From Entoloma clypeatum (taxonomy: Eukaryota; Basidiomycota; Agaricomycetes; Agaricales; Entolomataceae), in NCBI GenBank assembly GCA_963565915.1, contig OY751489.1:1922001-1986000 (forward strand): 64,000 bases of DNA, given 5' to 3'. The notes below the pieces were generated by a model, which saw nothing but the letters and a program-made list of their open reading frames with translations, searched no databases and was not told the DNA's origin. Each line of letters begins with the position of its first letter. Positions within the stretch are counted from its first letter, which is position 1. Below, one piece after another: positions 56,667-64,000 of this stretch. The position numbers and the translations under genes are program-made.

Positions 56667-59405
56667 TCAGGGTCGTTTCAAGAAAGCGGTAATGCCCCAT
56701 TTGGATCTGGTTTGTGGTTTGGCAGTCCCGACGGGAACTGGATGCAGAGTAAAGTTGCTAGGTATGGAGCCCTCGATGGTGTATGACCATGGTTCAGTTA
56801 CATGACTCAGAAGAGGTTCTTTCGCCTCTAGTTTGGTACTAGAGACCAAAAATATATCAGCGACAGACCGTACATAAATTTGCACAAACATACCTGTTTG
56901 TGTAAAAGCTATTGTTAATCTGAACATCAAGGTGTGAAGGAAAGCGAGCGAGCGTCTTCTCTAGCCACGCATCAAATCCATCGTTCTTCGAAATTTTGTA
57001 GGGGATGAGACAGCTCTCTAGGGCTAGGGTAATCTGAGCCACAATAAGACCATGCATATTGAGAAGGCCTATTTCACCTCGCACTGTCTTGGTTACCACA
57101 CGATAAGGACGGAGATTGATGAGATTCTTGTCCTGACTGGCCTCCGTCGTACCAACTGACGTGGGTACCACGGCCAAAGCCGAGGTCACGTCGCGGATGA
57201 GGGGAGCTGGAATGTATCATAAATCAGAGTAGACTAAAATTTTGGAGGAGGTACGGACGCAGCATCGGCACCGTGGGCTCGACGGAGGTCAGCGCCTCTC
57301 GATAATCAGCAAAGTTATCTTGACCTCCCAGGAAAGCTTGCAAAGTTCGAAATTGCTGTTTGTTGGAAACGCCAACAAGCTACATCGTCGTTGATGAGGA
57401 TAGTGTGCATACGATAGTCACAACACGACTGGCTCACCAAGATAGAGTGTTTCATTCGTGAGATTGCGCTGTTGGATATTCCGCCGAGTATACTGTGGGC
57501 TCCGCTAAAGTCGCGCAGACGCATACAACGCTGGAGCGGTAAAAAAATATAGATAAGTATAGCACGACTCGCTTCTGAATAGAAAGCACTGACAGCAGAG
57601 ACGTCCAACCAGAATTCGAGGAGCCGGCTACGCTCAGCAGGCGAACCTAGCTCCAGAACGGTACTCGTGACCCAGGAGCAAAGAGCGCGTTCGAAACGTA
57701 TAATATCTCGAAGGGCTCTCCCGGTTTCTGACTCCTCGTTCGTATGCCAGAACTTGATTGTATCCTCGGGATCCACCAGCTGGAATTTCATTGCGAGCTG
57801 AATAGTCAGCTGCCGAGCGAATTCCTCTCGTCCTTTTGACGTGTTAAACGTTAAAAGCTGACAAGTATGGTTCATGTTTGGATCGAACGCAATCTCGAAC
57901 CCAGTTGGAGCCAATGGCGTTGACGCCGAACGGCTATAGATGAACTTCAAGTCATTTGCCTTCCTTGTCCTTGGGCAGATAGGTTCGTCAACCCAGACGG
58001 CATCAAGGCATTCCAGAATTTGCGTGGACAACCCCTCTGGCAGTTCCCTGACTAAGTGATCAAGCGCAAACGTTTGGAGTGTCTGGATGACCTCGGAATC
58101 GGAGTCTGGTCTCCAGTACAGGTCGAGCCACATCAAGATAGCCTTTCCCACCCGCAAGCGTATACCCATTGCTTGACGCGTCCAGATGCGCAGTTGTGCC
58201 GGATTGAGGTCGTCCGGTGGCTTCTCGTTGTACCGCTTAATCAGCTCTTCGGCAAACTTGGTCGGAGTGGTGAAGAAGCGGAAACAGATGAAGAAGGTCG
58301 GCATGAGCTCTTGATCGAGGACACTGTCCTTGGAGGTCAAGAGACGTACGAGGGCGGTGAGAGACGCGGCCTTCATTTCGCCCTGGTGATCCAGACGAAT
58401 GGCAACGGTATCGCCTGTCGGTATGGGCATGTCGACGTCAATTTCGGGACTGTAGGGGTCCGCGAGATAATAGAAAGCGGATTGGCGGGGTAGATATGGC
58501 TGTTCTGTGGCACGGTCCTCGATTACGGCTTTGAACGATTCTTTTGGTGCGCCCTCGTGGTCTACAAGGGTCATGGAAGATTTGGTTTCGAAGGATGTCT
58601 TAGAGCAGGTAGACCTCCGGCCGACGATGCGTCTGATGATGCTGCCGCTGCTGTACTTTTTCTTTCTTTTCCTTTCCAGGGTGGAAGCCTGAGAGCTGTC
58701 CACGCTGGCGGACAGAGCAGAGGACGCGTCCGATATCGACTCTGTTGCGTCCAAGACCTGATCCACGACAGTGATGAGGGAGACATGATTTATATGTTCG
58801 GTAGGTGCGTCTGCAGATATACTGGCAGGCAGCGCTGGAAGAGGCTTATTCTCGGCGAGTACGCGTTCGGCGACTTTGAGAAAGGAGCGCAAGTTAGCGA
58901 CGGCGAGGTCAGCAAGCTCGAGGGTCATATCAATGTTGAATGGTCGGGGACTTGACTCCCTTGTGCCCTTTGAGACTTCATTTTCAAAGAGATTTCCGGC
59001 AAAGATGACGTCGCACTGCGCTATTTCGTAGGCGGGCTTCAAGCGAACATCGTGCGGAAGATCATCCATGGAACGGACAATCGTCCGGAGACATGTAAGG
59101 AAGACCCGGGAGAGTGACACAATACTGTCGCGGTCGCCTGGACTGCCCGCAGCCCGCATGAGCTTGGCGGTTGAAAGTATTGAGGGGAATGATCTCTCCA
59201 AAGAGAATTTGGGGATGGCTGGAAAGAAAACATCAGAGGAAGGGGGCGCGGGGTCGTCACTGCAGACGCTCTCTGTCTTCTCGGCTATAGCATCGTCAGT
59301 CTACAAAATGTGAGCATGCGTGGGGGATTGAAAAGGAGAGCTTACGGGTTGGGGGATAATACGAGGAGATCGACCACTGATAGAGCACAGACTACGATGG
59401 GGCAT
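56667..59405 (-). CDS. Ras guanine nucleotide exchange factor
   Basis: The chosen ATG at 59405 starts exon 1 (MPHRSLCSISGRSPR), spliced over GTAAGC to the long exon ending near 57435. Order: helical N-terminus, basic KRKKKY patch, RasGEF-N domain (EMKAASLTALVRLLTSKD, FFICFRFFTTPTKFAEELIK) and catalytic RasGEF domain (FARQLTIQLAMKFQLVDPED, FWLDVSAVSAFYSEASRAIL, LRDFSGAHSILGGISNSAIS). Later exons code QQFRTLQAFLGGQDNFADYREAL, PPLIRDVTSALAVV, INLRPYRVVTKTVR and the tail SNFTLHPVPVG to a stop at 56667. It exchanges GDP for GTP on a Ras- or Rap-like GTPase. No SH3 domain is seen, unlike Cdc25, so the partner is not clear (Ras, or Rsr1 as for Bud5). Confidence 0.88.
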
Positions 59406-59802
59406 GATGGGGGGTTGCTGCAGAAAGGTGAGGCGAGGGGTTTAAGAATGGCCATTGTCTGGAGAACAATATGTTAATAATGGGCCAGACGTCGGCCATG
59501 ACGCATCGCAAAGCTGGACTCGATTACTTCTCTAGTGGCCAGCGATGGGCGCCAAGATGTATTCGAGGACGTCGTGGAGTACGGTGACGGCGATGTAGGC
59601 TGTGCTCTTGGCACGTGGGATCAGTTGGATTGAGCGACGGGTTACTACGACAGACTAGACCCTCTCCTCCCCACTAGAACTCCCCATTCCCTGCCAGCTC
59701 AGGGAATCATCAATTGCTTGCATCCCATGGCAAGTTCCAGCAGGTCAGTCCCCACGTTTCCATCGATGGTGACCCTTCTGCTCACGAACCCCACCTACCA
59801 GA
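59406..59802. promoter_or_regulatory. Divergent promoter between RasGEF and Rsp5 genes
   Basis: 397 bp between opposite start codons. CAGGTCAGT at about 59740 and a CAG near 59800 suggest a possible intron in the Rsp5 leader. No TATA box or repeat seen. Confidence 0.45.
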
Positions 59803-62599
<2,797 letters not shown>

Positions 62600-63030
62600 T
62601 TCGAGGTCGTATGAGACCTCTTTTTTTTTCCTTTCTGATCTAGGAGACCTTATTTTTGTTTGTTTTGTACGACTTGAAGCTATTAATCGCACCTGTGAAT
62701 TCTGTTTAGGAGTAAGATCGATTGGGAAGAAGGGAGTCTATCCAAACGTAGTTGCCCAGGACAGGTTTGAGAAATAAGAAAATAGTGAAATCATCCAACA
62801 AAAGCTTGTTCAATATTCGCCCTCTGCTCCTGCTTCAATTCTTATAAACTAGTGGGTCTATATTCATCGTCCCTCCCCTGTATAATACATGCCCAACCAA
62901 AGGTACTGTCCTTATTATACACAGCAAAAAAGAAGGTCTTTGAGTGGCCATGATCCAGTCTCTTCTGTGATTCGTCAGCTCGAACCTTCCAAAGAAAGTT
63001 TTCAAGAAGGGACTTACCGACGACGACGAC
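62600..63030. other. Convergent intergenic region
   Basis: 431 bp between the Rsp5 stop and the stop of the minus-strand secreted-protein gene. AT-rich, with AATAAGAAAATA near 62775 that may be an Rsp5 poly(A) signal. Nothing coding. Confidence 0.5.
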
Positions 63031-63768
63031 CTAGGATTCAGGGGTCAATGCAGCGGAAGCAGCGTTGAAGGCATTGGAGACGGATGTAGGCGAGTTCTGG
63101 TCATTCCAGTTGGTGCCGCCGACGAGGACTGTCTGGTTGCCAACGCTTTGGCCGTTGAAACCGAGGTCATTGGTACTGAGAGAACCATCGGAATTGACGA
63201 GTTGTCCAAAATTACCCAGAACAGCTTGGTCGTAACCAGCAACTCTACCCGAGTTGCGTCTAAGGTCGTCGCTGAAGCCGCGACTGTTTCCGTGGAATTG
63301 TTGGAAGATAATGACTTGGGTCTCTACATCACATATCTGTTCCGTGATGACTCTGCCAGAAGGGCCAAATATCAGTGATCCGCGTCGAAGAATATTTTTC
63401 CCTCTAGACCGTTCACCTTTTGATCATCTCGTGCAAGAGGACGAGACGTTGCTGGACGATTTCAATTTTTTGGGTGTGGCAAACTCGAACATTCCGCTCG
63501 ATGATCGTCTGACCATTATTATGAAGGCCATCAAAGTTTCCAGAGCCATAGAAATTATCAAAGCCGTTTAGAGATGAAAAGCCCTGCCAATTGTTGAAAG
63601 ACGGAGAGACGTGAGCGCTGACTGTGCAGAAAATATGCTGGTGAGCTGATGTATTATAGGTCGAGGCAATCACGCATGCATACCACGGCTTATCCGCAAA
63701 GGCGTAGAAGTTACGGATGCCACAAGACCAGTGACCAAGAGCAAGGAAGCAATGACTTTAGCAAACAT
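63031..63768 (-). CDS. Small secreted protein, basidiomycete family, unknown function
   Basis: Three exons (63768-63684, 63621-63417, 63352-63031) join in phase to 203 aa. A signal peptide (MFAKVIASLLLVTGLVASVTS) precedes a Gly/Asn/Phe-rich spacer (GFDNFYGSGNFDGLHNNGQ), a helical core (IEIVQQRLVLLHEMIKRVIT, EQICDVETQVIIFQQF) and a conserved C-terminus (GFNGQSVGNQTVLVGGTNWN, SPTSVSNAFNAASAAL). Only two Cys are seen, so it is not a Cys-rich effector. I recall similar proteins in Agaricomycetes, all uncharacterised; a cell-wall or matrix role would be a guess. Confidence 0.8.
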
Positions 63769-64000
63769 AGTTGGTTGTCGAGAAAGCTGCGGGACAAAAA
63801 ATTCAAGGTGGAACTGAATAACCTGCAAGAGGTGGATTAACCCATTGAAGCATCATATATTTCGAGCTCTTACTAGGGAGGAACGAGAGAAAATGGCGAC
63901 CTGGCCAAGAAAATAGAACAGAGGGGTGTAGGGGGAAAAGAACGAAGAACAAATGGATTATTGTCGTTCTCGGTCCAATGCCATTTATACTGGGAACATG
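63769..64000. other. Upstream region of the secreted-protein gene
   Basis: 232 bp to the window end, containing the promoter of the minus-strand gene. TATAAATGG-type sequence (TATAAA on the minus strand, near 63989) is a candidate TATA region but lies over 200 bp from the ATG. Confidence 0.35.

Overview
This window is nuclear DNA of a filamentous basidiomycete, most likely an Agaricomycete mushroom. The reasons are dense genes split by many 47-65 nt introns, phase-consistent spliced products that look like Agaricomycete families, a Tf1/sushi-type chromovirus, a CENP-B/pogo-like DDE gene, and a secreted protein of a type I recall from Agaricomycetes. No searches were run. Exon joins come from reading frames, splice sites and family memory.

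Bases 1-14,300 are a nest of transposons. An old DDE (pogo/Tigger/CENP-B-like) gene on the minus strand forms the base layer. It was hit by a Tf1/sushi-type Ty3/gypsy element (1-6566, 5' LTR cut by the window edge) and by a related gypsy LTR that survives as a solo LTR (7722-14095, TSD TCAAT). That solo LTR was then split by a Ty1/copia element (8062-13972) with identical 270-bp LTRs, a 1732-codon open reading frame and a CTTCT target duplication. The gypsy element is closed by six in-frame stops, all TGA and all explicable as CGA to TGA, and its two LTR differences are both CpG transitions. The copia element shows no such damage. Bases 14,275-15,542 are gene-poor and carry a 33-base T run.

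Bases 15,543-64,000 are compact host genes. In order: a basidiomycete family often labelled 'geranylgeranyl pyrophosphate synthetase' without its motifs (+); a SUN-domain Slp1-like ER protein (-); geranylgeranyltransferase I beta subunit (-); NOT2 of CCR4-NOT (-); two Ser/Pro-rich unknowns (-); MPP10 (+); a Sec9/SNAP-25 SNARE (+); an ENTH epsin (+); a GH20 hexosaminidase (-); the giant midasin gene MDN1/REA1, about 16.1 kb (+); an ENPP-type phosphodiesterase (+); ribosomal protein uL22/RPL17 (+); a RasGEF (-); Rsp5-type HECT ligase (+); and a secreted protein of unknown function (-).

Functionally these are mostly housekeeping genes. They cover ribosome production (MPP10 for 40S, midasin for 60S, uL22), membrane traffic (Sec9, epsin, Rsp5), mRNA turnover (NOT2) and small-GTPase control (GGTase-I, RasGEF). 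No multi-gene novel system is evident. The most notable signals are the self-priming signature and CpG-type decay of the gypsy element, the triple nesting, 12-, 14- and 18-nt internal microexons (two of them around a catalytic threonine), three probable GC-AG introns, and a 290-bp inverted-repeat element just upstream of the uL22 gene.
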